A stretch of 64,000 nt of DNA from Achromobacter pestifer. Lineage in GTDB: Bacteria; Pseudomonadota; Gammaproteobacteria; Burkholderiales; Burkholderiaceae_B. Position numbers and translations under genes: made by a program. Shown one piece after another: positions 45,648-55,012 of the stretch; the stretch's first letter is position 1; every line of letters begins with the position of its first letter. The notes below the pieces were generated by a model, which saw only the letters and a program-made list of their open reading frames with translations, did not search any database and was not told where the DNA came from. The stretch spans positions 744,001-808,000 of the forward strand of contig NZ_CP053985.1 of the NCBI RefSeq assembly GCF_013267355.1, written 5' to 3'.

Positions 45648-46136
45648 ATGCAAAGCGCAAGCCCAGCCAGCCAGTCCCCGCTTCCCGTCCAGCCGCCGCT
45701 GGAGGTCGGCCACTGCTTCGAATCCGCCGGCCGCACCATTACCGAGAGCGACATCGTCAACTTCGCCTGCCTGTCCGGCGACTTCAACCGTCTGCACGTC
45801 GACCATGAATACGCCAGCGCCACGCCTTTCGGCCAGCGCATCGCCCACGGCCTGCTGGTGCTGTCCGTGCTGTCCGGACTGACCACCCAGTCCAGCGGCT
45901 ACCGCCAGCTGGAACCCTACGTGCTGGCGCTGATCGACATCAATTGCCGCTTTCCCAAGCCCACCTTCATTGGCGACACCATCGTCGTGCGGGTGACGGT
46001 GACCGAAAAAACCGGACAGTATCGGCCCGGCAAGGACAAGGTGGTGTTCCGGCGCGAAGCCGTCAACCAGCGCGGCGAGGTGGTGGTCCAGGCCGACTTC
46101 GCCATGGTGTTGCGGTCCATGGAGGGCGCGGCATGA
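45648..46136 (+). CDS. MaoC-family acyl-CoA dehydratase (single hot-dog)
   Basis: A 162-residue hot-dog protein with the R-hydratase signature: TITESDIVNFACLSGDFNRL, then HVDHEYASATPFGQRIAHGL (catalytic Asp and His), and FIGDTIVVRVTVTEK. It hydrates an enoyl-CoA or dehydrates the alcohol. Its stop overlaps the start of the next gene (ATGA). The partner of such small MaoC proteins is often itself (dimer). Confidence 0.9.
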   Translation: MQSASPASQSPLPVQPPLEVGHCFESAGRTITESDIVNFACLSGDFNRLHVDHEYASATPFGQRIAHGLLVLSVLSGLTTQSSGYRQLEPYVLALIDINCRFPKPTFIGDTIVVRVTVTEKTGQYRPGKDKVVFRREAVNQRGEVVVQADFAMVLRSMEGAA

Positions 46137-48265
46137 AACCCTTCGCAGACCTGACGCGCTTCATCAATCCGCGCAACGTCGCCGTGGTCGGCGCGTCCGC
46201 CCGCGAATCCAGCCAGGGGCGCCGCCTGTACGACAACCTGGTACTGCATTCCTCGGTGCCGGGCGAGATTTACGCGGTCAACCCCGCTTACCAGGAGATC
46301 GGCGGGCGGCCCTGCTGGCCTTCCATCAGCGCCTTGCCTCGGCAGGCCGAGATCGACGTGGCGCTGATCATGGTCAACGCCTCGCTGGTGCTGGATGCCT
46401 TGCGGCAATGCGCGGCGCGCGCGATTCCTTTCGCGGTGGTCATGACCTCGGGCTTCTCGGAAGCGGGCGAGGAAGGCCAGCGCCTGGAACGCGAGATCGC
46501 CCAGCTGTGCGAGGCCACCGGCCTGCATGTCTACGGACCGAACTGCCCGGGTTTCGTCAATGTCCGCGACCGCCTGGGCATGACCTTCTCGCCTGCTTTC
46601 AAGGACGATCTGAACACCGGTTCCATCGGCCTGGCGACCCAGGGCGGCGGGCTGGGCCGCAACCTGCTGCAGGGCCTGTCCCATGGCCAGGGCGTGGGCC
46701 TGTGGTTTTCCGCCGGCAACGAGGTCGATCTGGAGATCCCGGACTTCATCGCCCACATGGCCAACGATCCGAGGATCGGCGTGATCGCCTTGCTGATGGA
46801 AGGCGTGAAGGATGGCAGGCGCCTGACCGCCGCGCTGGAGCTGGCGCGCGCCCGCAACAAGCCGGTGGTGGTGCTGAAGGTGGGCCGATCCGAAGCCGGC
46901 GTGCGCGCCGCGCAGTCGCACACCGCGTCGGTGGCCGGCACGGCCGCCGTCAACAGCGCCGTGTTCCGCCAGTTCGGCGCGATCGAAGTGGACGATCTGG
47001 ACCAGCTGTTGGCGGCCTCGCGCCTGCTGACGCGCATCACGCCCAAGAGCGGCAACGGTTTGTGCATCCATACCTTCTCGGGCGGCACCGCCGCGCTGGC
47101 CGCCGACATCGCCGGCGCCGCCGGCCTGCCGATGGCGGTGTTCGCGCCCGAAACCAAGGCTGCCTTGCGCAAGCTGCTGCCGGATTTCGCCAGCATCGAC
47201 AACCCGGTAGACACCACCGCCGACATCCTGCGCAACCCCGAGGCCTCGGCTGCCTGCCTGCGCGCCATATGCGCCGACCCGGCGGTGGGCACGGTGCTGT
47301 TCCCCATACCCATGGATTACGGTTCCATCACCGACGGCATGGCGCAGGCCATCGCCACGGTGGCGGCTGAAACCGATACCCTGATCGTGCCGGTATGGAT
47401 GAGCCGGCGGCTGGGCGGCGGCTTCCAGCTGCTGGAAACCGCCGGCCTGCTGCCCTTCCTGTCGTTGTCGGACGCGATCGCGGCCCTGTCCAAGGCCATA
47501 CCGTGGAAGCGGCCCGAACGCGGAACGGCGGCGGCGCCCGCGCACGCGGATGCCGCGCCCGGCCAGGCCCGCATGCTTAGCGAAGCCGTGGCCAAGTCGA
47601 TGTTGCGCGCAGCCGGCCTGCCGATACCCGAAGGCGTGGTGGCCGCCAGCGCCGAACAGGCGGCTCATGAGGCCGAGCGCCTGGGCTTTCCCGTGGTGAT
47701 GAAGGTAGTCAGCGCCCAGATCGCGCACAAGACCGAAGCGGGCGGCGTCAAGCTGGGCATCGCCAGCGCCGGCGCGGCGCGCGAGGCTTATGCCGCCATT
47801 CACGAGTCCGTTGCCCGCCATCATCCCGAAGCCGTCATCGACGGCATCCTGGTGGAGCGCATGCTGCCGCCGGGTGGCCGCGAAGTGTTGATCGGCGTGC
47901 ACAACGATGCGGCCTTCGGCCTGGTGCTGACCTTCGGCCTGGGCGGCATCTTCGTCGAGACGCTGCGCGACGTGGCCCACCGCATGGTTCCGCTGTCGCG
48001 CGACGATGCGCGCGCATTGCTGCGCGAAATCCGCTACGCCGACATGCTGGACGGCGTGCGCGGCCAGGCGCCCGCCGACCGTGCCGCCCTGGAGGAGCTG
48101 ATCCTGCGAGTCTCGGACTTCGCCTGGAGCCACCGCGACGCCTTGCTGGAAATGGAGCTCAACCCGGTCTGGGTCGGCGCCGCGGGGCAAGGCGCGATGC
48201 CGCTGGACGCGCTGATCGGCTTGCGTGCCAATGCCGATCCCGGCCTGGAGCTGCGCCAGCCATGA
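46133..48265 (+). CDS. ADP-forming acyl-CoA synthetase (acetate--CoA ligase family)
   Basis: A 710-residue protein of the NDP-forming acyl-CoA synthetase family. It has a CoA-binding domain (about 5-135; VAVVGASARESSQGRRLYDN), succinyl-CoA-ligase-like domains (about 145-460) with the phospho-His motif AAQSHTASVAGTAAV, and a C-terminal ATP-grasp domain (about 490-700; LGFPVVMKVVSAQIAHKTEA, GGVKLGI). It makes or splits an acyl-CoA with ADP/ATP. It is the second acid-activating enzyme of the island, after the AMP-forming ligase at 40142. Confidence 0.9.
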   Translation: MKPFADLTRFINPRNVAVVGASARESSQGRRLYDNLVLHSSVPGEIYAVNPAYQEIGGRPCWPSISALPRQAEIDVALIMVNASLVLDALRQCAARAIPFAVVMTSGFSEAGEEGQRLEREIAQLCEATGLHVYGPNCPGFVNVRDRLGMTFSPAFKDDLNTGSIGLATQGGGLGRNLLQGLSHGQGVGLWFSAGNEVDLEIPDFIAHMANDPRIGVIALLMEGVKDGRRLTAALELARARNKPVVVLKVGRSEAGVRAAQSHTASVAGTAAVNSAVFRQFGAIEVDDLDQLLAASRLLTRITPKSGNGLCIHTFSGGTAALAADIAGAAGLPMAVFAPETKAALRKLLPDFASIDNPVDTTADILRNPEASAACLRAICADPAVGTVLFPIPMDYGSITDGMAQAIATVAAETDTLIVPVWMSRRLGGGFQLLETAGLLPFLSLSDAIAALSKAIPWKRPERGTAAAPAHADAAPGQARMLSEAVAKSMLRAAGLPIPEGVVAASAEQAAHEAERLGFPVVMKVVSAQIAHKTEAGGVKLGIASAGAAREAYAAIHESVARHHPEAVIDGILVERMLPPGGREVLIGVHNDAAFGLVLTFGLGGIFVETLRDVAHRMVPLSRDDARALLREIRYADMLDGVRGQAPADRAALEELILRVSDFAWSHRDALLEMELNPVWVGAAGQGAMPLDALIGLRANADPGLELRQP

Positions 48266-48310
48266 ACGCCGCCGGACTGCTCTTTCCGACTCTATCCGCC
48301 TAGGACTCGC

Positions 48311-49465
48311 ATGGACTTCTCACTGGACTCCACCCAGATCGAATTGCGCGATTCGCTGCGCCGCTACCTGGCAGCCGAAGTCGCGCCCATCGTCAACCGC
48401 TACGAAGCCGAAGCCCGCGTGGTGCCGCAGGACATGGTCCGCGCCATGCGCGACTTCGGCCTCTTGGGCGGCATGCTGCAGGAAAAGGACGGCGGCTACG
48501 GCCTGCCGATGACCACCTACGGCATGCTGATAGCCGAGCTGGCGCGCGTCTGGCCGTCGCTGCGCAGCATCGTCAGCACCAGCAATCTCGCTGCCTCGGT
48601 GCTGAGCGACGGCGGCTCGCCCTACCTCAAGGAAAAGTACCTGCCGCGCGTCCTGTCGGGCGATGCGATCGCCAGCTTCGCGCTCAGCGAACCCAACATC
48701 GGCTCCGACGCCGCCAACGTCGAAACCCGCGCGGTGGAAACCGCGACCGGCTGGCGGGTCAACGGCCGCAAGCTCTACATCAGCCTGGGCACGGTATGCG
48801 AGCTGGGCGTGGTGTTCGTGCAGACCCAACGGCAGAGCGGCGAACGGGGCGTGTCCTGCCTGCTGTTCGAGCGCGCCATGCCAGGCTTCTCGTCCAGCCC
48901 CATCGGCAAGATGGGCATGCTGAGCTGCCCGCTGGGCGAGCTGCTGTTCGAAGACGTGGAGATCCCCGCGGCCAACCTGATCGGCGCCGAGGGAAAGGGC
49001 TTCGCGCTGGCCAAGAAGTACCTCAACATCGGCCGCTGCGTGGTCGCGTTTTCCGCGCTGGGCATCGCCGAGGCCGCCTACGAGGCGGCGGTAAAATACG
49101 CCGGCGACCGGGTCCAGTTCGGCCGGCCCATAGGCGGCTTCCAGCTGGTGCAGCATATGATCGCCGACATGATGACGCTGGTCGAAACCTCGCGCCTGCT
49201 GTGCTGGCGCGCCGCCGACGCGCTGGACCGCAACGCCGCCGACAGCCAGATGCTATGTTCGATGGCCAAGCGCCATGCCACCGACGCCGTGCTGCGCGTG
49301 GCGGAACTGTCCATGCAGGTGCATGGCGGCGCCGGCTACACCACGCTGTTCCCCGTCGAGCGTCATTACCGCGACGCCCGCCACCTGAGCATTGCCGAAG
49401 GCACCAACCAGATCCAGGCCCTACTCATGGCGCAGAGCGTACTAGGCATTTCCGCGTTGAAATGA
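48311..49465 (+). CDS. acyl-CoA dehydrogenase
   Basis: A 384-residue ACAD. It has FALSEPNIGSDAANVETRAV, the flavin-contact segment WRVNGRKLYISLG, the YAGDRVQFGRPIGGFQLVQH helix and C-terminal HLSIAEGTNQIQALLMA with the catalytic Glu of the MCAD/glutaryl type. So it differs in active-site architecture from the dehydrogenase at 38972. It lies 45 bp after the ADP-forming synthetase. Confidence 0.93.
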   Translation: MDFSLDSTQIELRDSLRRYLAAEVAPIVNRYEAEARVVPQDMVRAMRDFGLLGGMLQEKDGGYGLPMTTYGMLIAELARVWPSLRSIVSTSNLAASVLSDGGSPYLKEKYLPRVLSGDAIASFALSEPNIGSDAANVETRAVETATGWRVNGRKLYISLGTVCELGVVFVQTQRQSGERGVSCLLFERAMPGFSSSPIGKMGMLSCPLGELLFEDVEIPAANLIGAEGKGFALAKKYLNIGRCVVAFSALGIAEAAYEAAVKYAGDRVQFGRPIGGFQLVQHMIADMMTLVETSRLLCWRAADALDRNAADSQMLCSMAKRHATDAVLRVAELSMQVHGGAGYTTLFPVERHYRDARHLSIAEGTNQIQALLMAQSVLGISALK

Positions 49466-49514
49466 CCGACTACGCCAACGCCCGGGCCGGTTCCCCTATC
49501 CACTCCGATATCCT

Positions 49515-50252
49515 ATGCCGCAAATCCTCCCTACCGCACAGCGCGTGCTGCAAGTCTTCGAAGTCTATGCGCGGGAACGCCGTCCCCTGACGAATTCGGA
49601 AATGGCGCGCTTTCTCGATCTGGCCGACAGCAGCTGCTCGGACCTGCTCTACACGCTACGCCAGGCAGGCTATCTGCTGCGCACGCCGAAGTCGCGCTAC
49701 TTCCATCCGACGGGCAGGCTGCTCGACGTGGCCCAGGGCATCTCGGCGGCCGACCCGCTGCAGTCCTTCGCCTCCGAAGCGCTGGAAATCCTGACGCGCC
49801 AATCCGGCGAGTCCTCGATGTGCGGCCTGCTCGACGGCAACAAGGTGAAGATCTACGCCAGCCAGGAAAGCCCGCGCGCCCTGCGCTACGTGGTGCAGCC
49901 CGGCACCACCTTCGACCTGCAGGTCGCGGCGCTGGGCAAGGCCCTGCTGGGCGAGATGGACGCCGCTGAACGCAATGCCGTGATCGATGCCTTGCCGTTC
50001 GAACACGTCACGGCCAGCAGCATCACCGATCCCGGCACCTTGCGCACGCAGATCGAGTCGCAGCTGGAAAAGAAGTACTTCCACACCCGCGATGAAGGCA
50101 ATGAAGGCGTCTCCGCCATCGGCATCGCGGGGCGCGTGGGCGGCCAGCTGACCGCCTTGTCCATCGTCGGCCCGACCCATCGCATGGACGCCAACATGGA
50201 GAAGTACACCCAGGTCATCCTGGACGCGCGCGCCGAATTCTTCGAATCCTGA
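49515..50252 (+). CDS. IclR-family transcriptional regulator
   Basis: A 245-residue IclR regulator: wing-HTH at about 1-65 ([35 protein letters not shown]) and effector domain (about 75-240; [28 protein letters not shown]). Its place between the dehydrogenase and racemase genes suggests it controls both divergent operons through the operator array near 44687-44774. Effector probably an early acyl-CoA or the free acid (inference). Confidence 0.9.
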   Translation: MPQILPTAQRVLQVFEVYARERRPLTNSEMARFLDLADSSCSDLLYTLRQAGYLLRTPKSRYFHPTGRLLDVAQGISAADPLQSFASEALEILTRQSGESSMCGLLDGNKVKIYASQESPRALRYVVQPGTTFDLQVAALGKALLGEMDAAERNAVIDALPFEHVTASSITDPGTLRTQIESQLEKKYFHTRDEGNEGVSAIGIAGRVGGQLTALSIVGPTHRMDANMEKYTQVILDARAEFFES

Positions 50253-50283
50253 GAACCCGACACATCATGGAGCGACGATAGAC

Positions 50284-51414
50284 ATGGCTGGTCCCCTGAA
50301 CGGATTGACGGTGGTGGAAATGGCCGGCATAGGGCCCGGCCCCTTCTGCGCCATGATGTTGGCGGACATGGGCGCGGACGTGATCCGCATCGACCGGCTG
50401 ACGCCCGGGTTCCTGGGCGGCGGCGGCACCATCATTGACCGGGGCCGCCGCACGATTGCGCTGGACCTCAAGCAGCCCGGCGCCACCGACATCGTGCTGC
50501 GGCTGCTGGACCGGGCGGATGCCTTGCTGGAAGGCTTCCGGCCGGGCGTGATGGAAAGGCTGGGCCTGGGGCCGGACGAGTGCCTGGCGCGCAATCCACG
50601 CCTGGTGTACGGACGCATGACGGGCTGGGGCCAGGACGGCCCGCTGGCGCAGGCGGCCGGCCATGACCTGAACTACATCGCCATCACCGGCGCACTGCAC
50701 GCCATGGGGCATGCCGAACTGCCGCCGGCGCCGCCGCTGCATCTGGTCGGCGACATGGGCGGCGGCGCCATGATGCTGGCCTTCGGCGTGCTTTGCGGCC
50801 TGCTCGAAGCCGGCCGCACGGGTCAGGGCCAGGTGGTGGACGCGGCCATCTGCGACGGCGCGTCCCTGCTGGCCAGCGCTTATCACGGCAAGCTGCGGGA
50901 CGGCGGCTGGGTCAACCAGCGCCAGTCCAACATGCTGGACGGCGGCGCCCATTTCTACGGCTGCTATGCCTGCGCGGACGGCAAGTACGTCTCCATCGGC
51001 GCGATCGAACCGCAGTTCTACCGCCTGCTGCTGGAACGCTGCGGCATCGACGATCCGGACTTCCAGCAGCAATGGGAACGCGCGCAATGGCCGCAGCTGC
51101 GCGCCAAGCTGGCGGGCATCATCGCCGGCCGGACCCGCGAGCAATGGTGCGCGCTACTCGAAGGCACGGATGCCTGCTTCGCGCCGGTGCTGGACTTCGA
51201 GGAAGCGCCGCGGCACCCCCATCATCAGGCGCGCGGCAGCTTCATCGAAACCGGCGGCACCCTGCACCCCGCGCCCGCGCCGCGGCTTTCGCGCACGCCC
51301 GGGCAGGCCCGCGCGGTGTCCGCGCCGGGCGCGCACACGGAAGAATTGCTGGCGGAACTGGGTCTGGCGCAAACCGAGATCCAGGCCCTGCGCGAACGCG
51401 GCGCCATCGCCTGA
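50284..51414 (+). CDS. alpha-methylacyl-CoA racemase (AMACR-type, CaiB/BaiF family)
   Basis: A 376-residue family III CoA-transferase-fold protein that closely matches animal AMACR in arrangement: [48 protein letters not shown] (catalytic His), [11 protein letters not shown] (catalytic Asp), [20 protein letters not shown] and [14 protein letters not shown]. It would interconvert 2R- and 2S-methylacyl-CoA so that dehydrogenases can act. Its presence suggests that the substrate of this island carries an alpha-methyl branch. Confidence 0.9.
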   Translation: MAGPLNGLTVVEMAGIGPGPFCAMMLADMGADVIRIDRLTPGFLGGGGTIIDRGRRTIALDLKQPGATDIVLRLLDRADALLEGFRPGVMERLGLGPDECLARNPRLVYGRMTGWGQDGPLAQAAGHDLNYIAITGALHAMGHAELPPAPPLHLVGDMGGGAMMLAFGVLCGLLEAGRTGQGQVVDAAICDGASLLASAYHGKLRDGGWVNQRQSNMLDGGAHFYGCYACADGKYVSIGAIEPQFYRLLLERCGIDDPDFQQQWERAQWPQLRAKLAGIIAGRTREQWCALLEGTDACFAPVLDFEEAPRHPHHQARGSFIETGGTLHPAPAPRLSRTPGQARAVSAPGAHTEELLAELGLAQTEIQALRERGAIA

Positions 51415-51476
51415 GGGCCAGCGCCAGCTTGCGGCCTGGCCCGCATCGCGCGGCCCGGCCATCCTGGAAGGCAGAC

Positions 51477-52301
51477 ATGGAGACCGATACGATGCAAGTC
51501 ATCTCTAGCGAGTTCAAGACCCTGCTCTATACCGTGGAGGGCGGCGTCGCCACGATCACGCTGAACCGCCCCGCCCAGCGCAATGCGCTGGACATGGCCA
51601 TGCGCGAAGAGCTGGCCCACCTGGTGGGCCAGATCCGGCGCGACCGCGGCGTGCGCGTCGTGATCCTGGCAGGCGCCGGCGGCGCCTTCTGCTCGGGCGG
51701 CGACATCTCCACCATGGGCTCCGGCGGCTCCGCCGAGGAAGCGCGCGAGCGCATGGCCAGCCTGCTGCTGACGATAGAAGGCCTGATCACGCTGGACCGG
51801 CCGGTGATCGCGGCGGTCGACGGTCCGGCCTATGGCGCCGGGCTGGGCCTGGCCCTGACCGCCGACCTGATCCTGGCTTCGCCGCGGGCGCGTTTCTGCC
51901 TGTCCTTCCTGCGGCTGGGGGCCATCCCCGATTGCGCCACCCTGTACACCCTGCCGCGCATGGTGGGCCTGCAGCGCGCCAAGGAACTGGCCTTCTCTAC
52001 CCGCGAGTTCCAGGCGCAGGAAGCCCGGGACATGGGCATCGTGTTCGAGATCCAGCCGCAGGAATTGATCCACGAGCGCGCGCGGCAGATCGCGCTGTCC
52101 ATGGCCGAGCTGCCCATGGCGGCGCTGGCGATCACCAAGCGCGGCTTCAACGCCTCGCTCAACAGCGACCTGAACACCATGCTGGACCTGGAGGCGGCCG
52201 GCCAGGGCGTGGCGCGGTCCACCGACTACCACCGCGAGGCGGCCGGCCGCTTTCTCGACAAGGTGGCGCAACGCTTCCAGTGGCCGGCGGCCGGCCTCTA
52301 G
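51477..52301 (+). CDS. enoyl-CoA hydratase/isomerase family protein (PaaG-like isomerase)
   Basis: A 274-residue crotonase-fold protein: GAFCSGGDISTMGSGG and AVDGPAYGAGLGLALTADL form the oxyanion hole. The two hydratase glutamates are absent (GAGLGLAL and FCLSFLRLG). Instead LGAIPDCATLYTLPRMVG carries an Asp in the place used by PaaG-type isomerases (IPDSG), suggesting double-bond isomerisation. An ATG at 51492 is an alternative start. It ends in a 4-bp convergent overlap with the LysR gene. Confidence 0.87.
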   Translation: METDTMQVISSEFKTLLYTVEGGVATITLNRPAQRNALDMAMREELAHLVGQIRRDRGVRVVILAGAGGAFCSGGDISTMGSGGSAEEARERMASLLLTIEGLITLDRPVIAAVDGPAYGAGLGLALTADLILASPRARFCLSFLRLGAIPDCATLYTLPRMVGLQRAKELAFSTREFQAQEARDMGIVFEIQPQELIHERARQIALSMAELPMAALAITKRGFNASLNSDLNTMLDLEAAGQGVARSTDYHREAAGRFLDKVAQRFQWPAAGL

Positions 52302-53194
52302 CCCTGGGCCCGCGCGCTGGCCCGCCGCGCCAGCGTGCAGTAGTACTCGGCCGCCGGCGTCAGCGGCAGGCCGGCGCGCTGCACGATGCATACCGGCGGC
52401 GCCGGCAAGGGCTCCTTGACGCGGATTTCCTGGAACACGCCTTGCAGCAGCGGATACCGCAGCCATTGCACCGGCAACATCATCAGCAGGTCGGAATTAC
52501 TCAGCGCCGTGATGAAGGTCAGCGCGGACTGGGCCTTCAGGGCCAGGTGCGGTGGCGGCAGGCCATGCTTGTCGAACAGCGGGCCCAGTTCCTCTTCGGC
52601 CTTGTGCGTGATGGAGGTCGTGATCCACTGCGCCCCGGTCAGGTCGCGCAGCGAGCGGGCGCGCGCCAGCGGATGGCCCTTGCGGCCGATGATCACGCGG
52701 GTGTTGTCGAAGAGTTTTTCCACCTGTAGTTCGCCAGGCGTGCGCGCGGGCACCGGCCCGATATAGAAGTCCACGGTGCCGTCCAGCAGGGACGCTTCCA
52801 CCAGCGGGTAGACCCCGTCGATGATCTCCAGATGGGTGTCCGGGTAGCGCGCCCGGAACTCGCGCAGCACTTCGGCGAACAGGCCCAGATGCGGCGCCGT
52901 CGACATGCACAGCGTGACGCGCCCGCGGGACTCGCCATTCAATTGGCCGATCTCGTCGCGTGCGCGCTGCAGCTCATGGCGTATGGCGTTGGCCCGCCTG
53001 AGGAACACGGCGCCCATGGGGGTCAGGCGCACGCCCTTGGCATGCCGTTCGAACAGGACGCACCCCAGCTCTTTCTCGAGTTCGCGAATGCTGCGTGAAA
53101 TTGCCGGCTGCGGCGCGTCCAGATGGCGGGCCGCAGCCCTGACGCCGCCGCGTTCGGCCACGGCCAGGAAATCCCGCAGGGTGTTCAGCTTCAT
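52298..53194 (-). CDS. LysR-family transcriptional regulator
   Basis: A 298-residue LysR protein: HTH at about 1-60 (LNTLRDFLAVAERGGVRAAA, PQPAISRSIRELEKELG) and an effector domain from about residue 90 (GRVTLCMSTAPHLGLFAE, ALTFITALSNSDLLMMLP). It diverges from the monooxygenase gene across a 117-bp spacer holding a palindrome, so it most likely controls the monooxygenase, transporter and dehydrogenase genes. Confidence 0.92.
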   Translation of the reverse strand: MKLNTLRDFLAVAERGGVRAAARHLDAPQPAISRSIRELEKELGCVLFERHAKGVRLTPMGAVFLRRANAIRHELQRARDEIGQLNGESRGRVTLCMSTAPHLGLFAEVLREFRARYPDTHLEIIDGVYPLVEASLLDGTVDFYIGPVPARTPGELQVEKLFDNTRVIIGRKGHPLARARSLRDLTGAQWITTSITHKAEEELGPLFDKHGLPPPHLALKAQSALTFITALSNSDLLMMLPVQWLRYPLLQGVFQEIRVKEPLPAPPVCIVQRAGLPLTPAAEYYCTLARRASARAQG

Positions 53195-53202
53195 GGCAGT
53201 GA

Positions 53203-53214
53203 ATCAAATTTGAT
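53203..53214. promoter_or_regulatory. candidate LysR operator
   Basis: ATCAAATTTGAT is a perfect 12-bp palindrome with T-N-A LysR-box character, 9 bp upstream of the lysR start and 98 bp before the monooxygenase start. Confidence 0.45.
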
Positions 53215-53311
53215 ATCGGTAAGCCAATTCTGCCATCTTTCAGCATCGGTGGCATAGGCCTAGGATGCGTCCAAAGCCTGCAAGGAAAGCAGGCAACCGA
53301 GGAGACCGAAG

Positions 53312-54925
53312 GTGGAAAAGCGAGCCTCGCCCCGCGTGCTGATCGTGGGCGCCGGACCGGCCGGACTGAGTCTGGCGATCGAACTGGGGCACAGGAAGAT
53401 TCCGTGCCTGCTCATCGAGCGCAACGACCGCGTGGGATACGCGCCGCGCGCCAAGACGACCAACGTGCGCACGCGCGAACACCTGCGCCGCTGGGGCATC
53501 GCCGACCGCCTGCGCGCGGCATCGCCGCTGGGCGCCTACTACCCCTCCAACGTGGTGTTCTGCACCCGCCTGGCCGGCTTCGAACTTGGACGGCACGAGA
53601 ACGCCATGTATTGCGCCCCCGGCCGCAATCCGCTGTACTCGGAACACGCGCAATGGGTTCCGCAGTACACGGTGGAAGAGGTCTTGCGCGCCCATGCGGC
53701 TACCTTGCCCGACGTCGAGATCCGGTTCCGCTCCGAACTGCTGGACCTGACGCAGGATGCCGACGGCGTGCGCGCCCGCTTGCGCGACCTGGCGCAAGGC
53801 CGCGACATCGAGCTGGACGTGGATTACCTGGTGGGCGCCGACGGCGCCCGCAGCCTGGTGCGGGAGCTGATCGGCACGCGCATGGAAGGCAGCCATGGAC
53901 TGTCCCGCAACTACAACATCGTATTCCGCGCCCCCGGACTGGCCCAGGCCCATCCGCACGGGCCTGCCATCATGTACTGGCAAATCAATGGCGACGCGCC
54001 CAGCCTGATCGGCCCGATGGACAGTGGCGACACCTGGTTCTTCATGCCCACTCACGTGGACCCGAAACAGCGCGCCAGCGACATCGATGCGCGCGCCATG
54101 ATCGCCCGCGCCACCGGCATCGACCTGCCCTACGAGGTGCTCAGCAGCGACGAGTGGACCGCCAGCAAGCTTCTGGGCGACCGCTACCGGCAGGGGCGTG
54201 TCTTCCTGGTGGGCGACGCCTGCCATCTGCACCCGCCCTTCGGCGGCTACGGGATGAACATGGGCGTGGCCGACAGCGTGGACCTGGGCTGGAAGCTGGC
54301 GGCCGCGCTGCAAGGCTGGGGCGGCCCCGCCCTCATCGACAGCTATGAACGGGAGCGCCGGCCGGTGCACCAGTGGGTGCTGGACGAGGCCGAGCACAAC
54401 CATTCGATCCTCGGCAATCACCTGCTGGCCGATCATCTGGAAGAGGCCGGCGCGGCGGGCGAGCGGGCGCGCCAGGAAACCGGCGCGCGCATCCGCGCGG
54501 CCAAGATGCGCGAGTTCTCCACCCTGGGCGTGGTGCTGGGCTATCAGTACGCGGACTCGCCCGTCATCGTGCCGGACGGCAGCCCCGCGCCAGCCCGGGA
54601 CTTCATCAACTATGTCCCTACGTCTCGTCCTGGGGCCCTCGCCCCGCATGCCTGGCTGCATGACGGCAGCTCGCTGTACGACCATTTCGGCCCGGGATTC
54701 ACGCTGCTGGCCTTGCCCGCGGCAGCCGCCCGCGACATCGATGCCGCCGTATCCGCGGCGCGGGCGGCGGGCGTGCCCTTGACTCTGATCCGCCCTGACG
54801 AAGGCGGAGTCGCCAACCTCTACCCCGCCCCGCTCACCCTGATCCGGCCCGATCAGCACGTCGCCTGGCGCGGCGCCGCCTGGCCGGATGCCGACCTGTA
54901 CGCCCGGGTAACGGGGCGCCACTGA
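53312..54925 (+). CDS. FAD-dependent aromatic monooxygenase (PheA/TfdB/MhpA-like)
   Basis: A 537-residue group A flavin hydroxylase. It has the Rossmann FAD motif VLIVGAGPAGLSLAIELGHR, the DG motif VGADGARSLVRELIG, the GD motif VFLVGDACHLHPPFGGYGMN followed by DLGWKLAAALQGWGG, and a C-terminal thioredoxin-like domain (about 430-537). It uses NAD(P)H and O2 to hydroxylate an aromatic or related ring. The start is GTG at 53312 with GAGGAG 7 bases upstream. It is first in an operon with an MFS importer and an SDR. Substrate unknown. Confidence 0.9.
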   Translation: MEKRASPRVLIVGAGPAGLSLAIELGHRKIPCLLIERNDRVGYAPRAKTTNVRTREHLRRWGIADRLRAASPLGAYYPSNVVFCTRLAGFELGRHENAMYCAPGRNPLYSEHAQWVPQYTVEEVLRAHAATLPDVEIRFRSELLDLTQDADGVRARLRDLAQGRDIELDVDYLVGADGARSLVRELIGTRMEGSHGLSRNYNIVFRAPGLAQAHPHGPAIMYWQINGDAPSLIGPMDSGDTWFFMPTHVDPKQRASDIDARAMIARATGIDLPYEVLSSDEWTASKLLGDRYRQGRVFLVGDACHLHPPFGGYGMNMGVADSVDLGWKLAAALQGWGGPALIDSYERERRPVHQWVLDEAEHNHSILGNHLLADHLEEAGAAGERARQETGARIRAAKMREFSTLGVVLGYQYADSPVIVPDGSPAPARDFINYVPTSRPGALAPHAWLHDGSSLYDHFGPGFTLLALPAAAARDIDAAVSAARAAGVPLTLIRPDEGGVANLYPAPLTLIRPDQHVAWRGAAWPDADLYARVTGRH

Positions 54926-55012
54926 CACCACGACCGGCGGTGCGCTGCCCGGCGCCGCTCCAATCCCAGCCTAGCGAGATCCGCCACGAAGGCGGACGAC
55001 AGGAGACCAACC

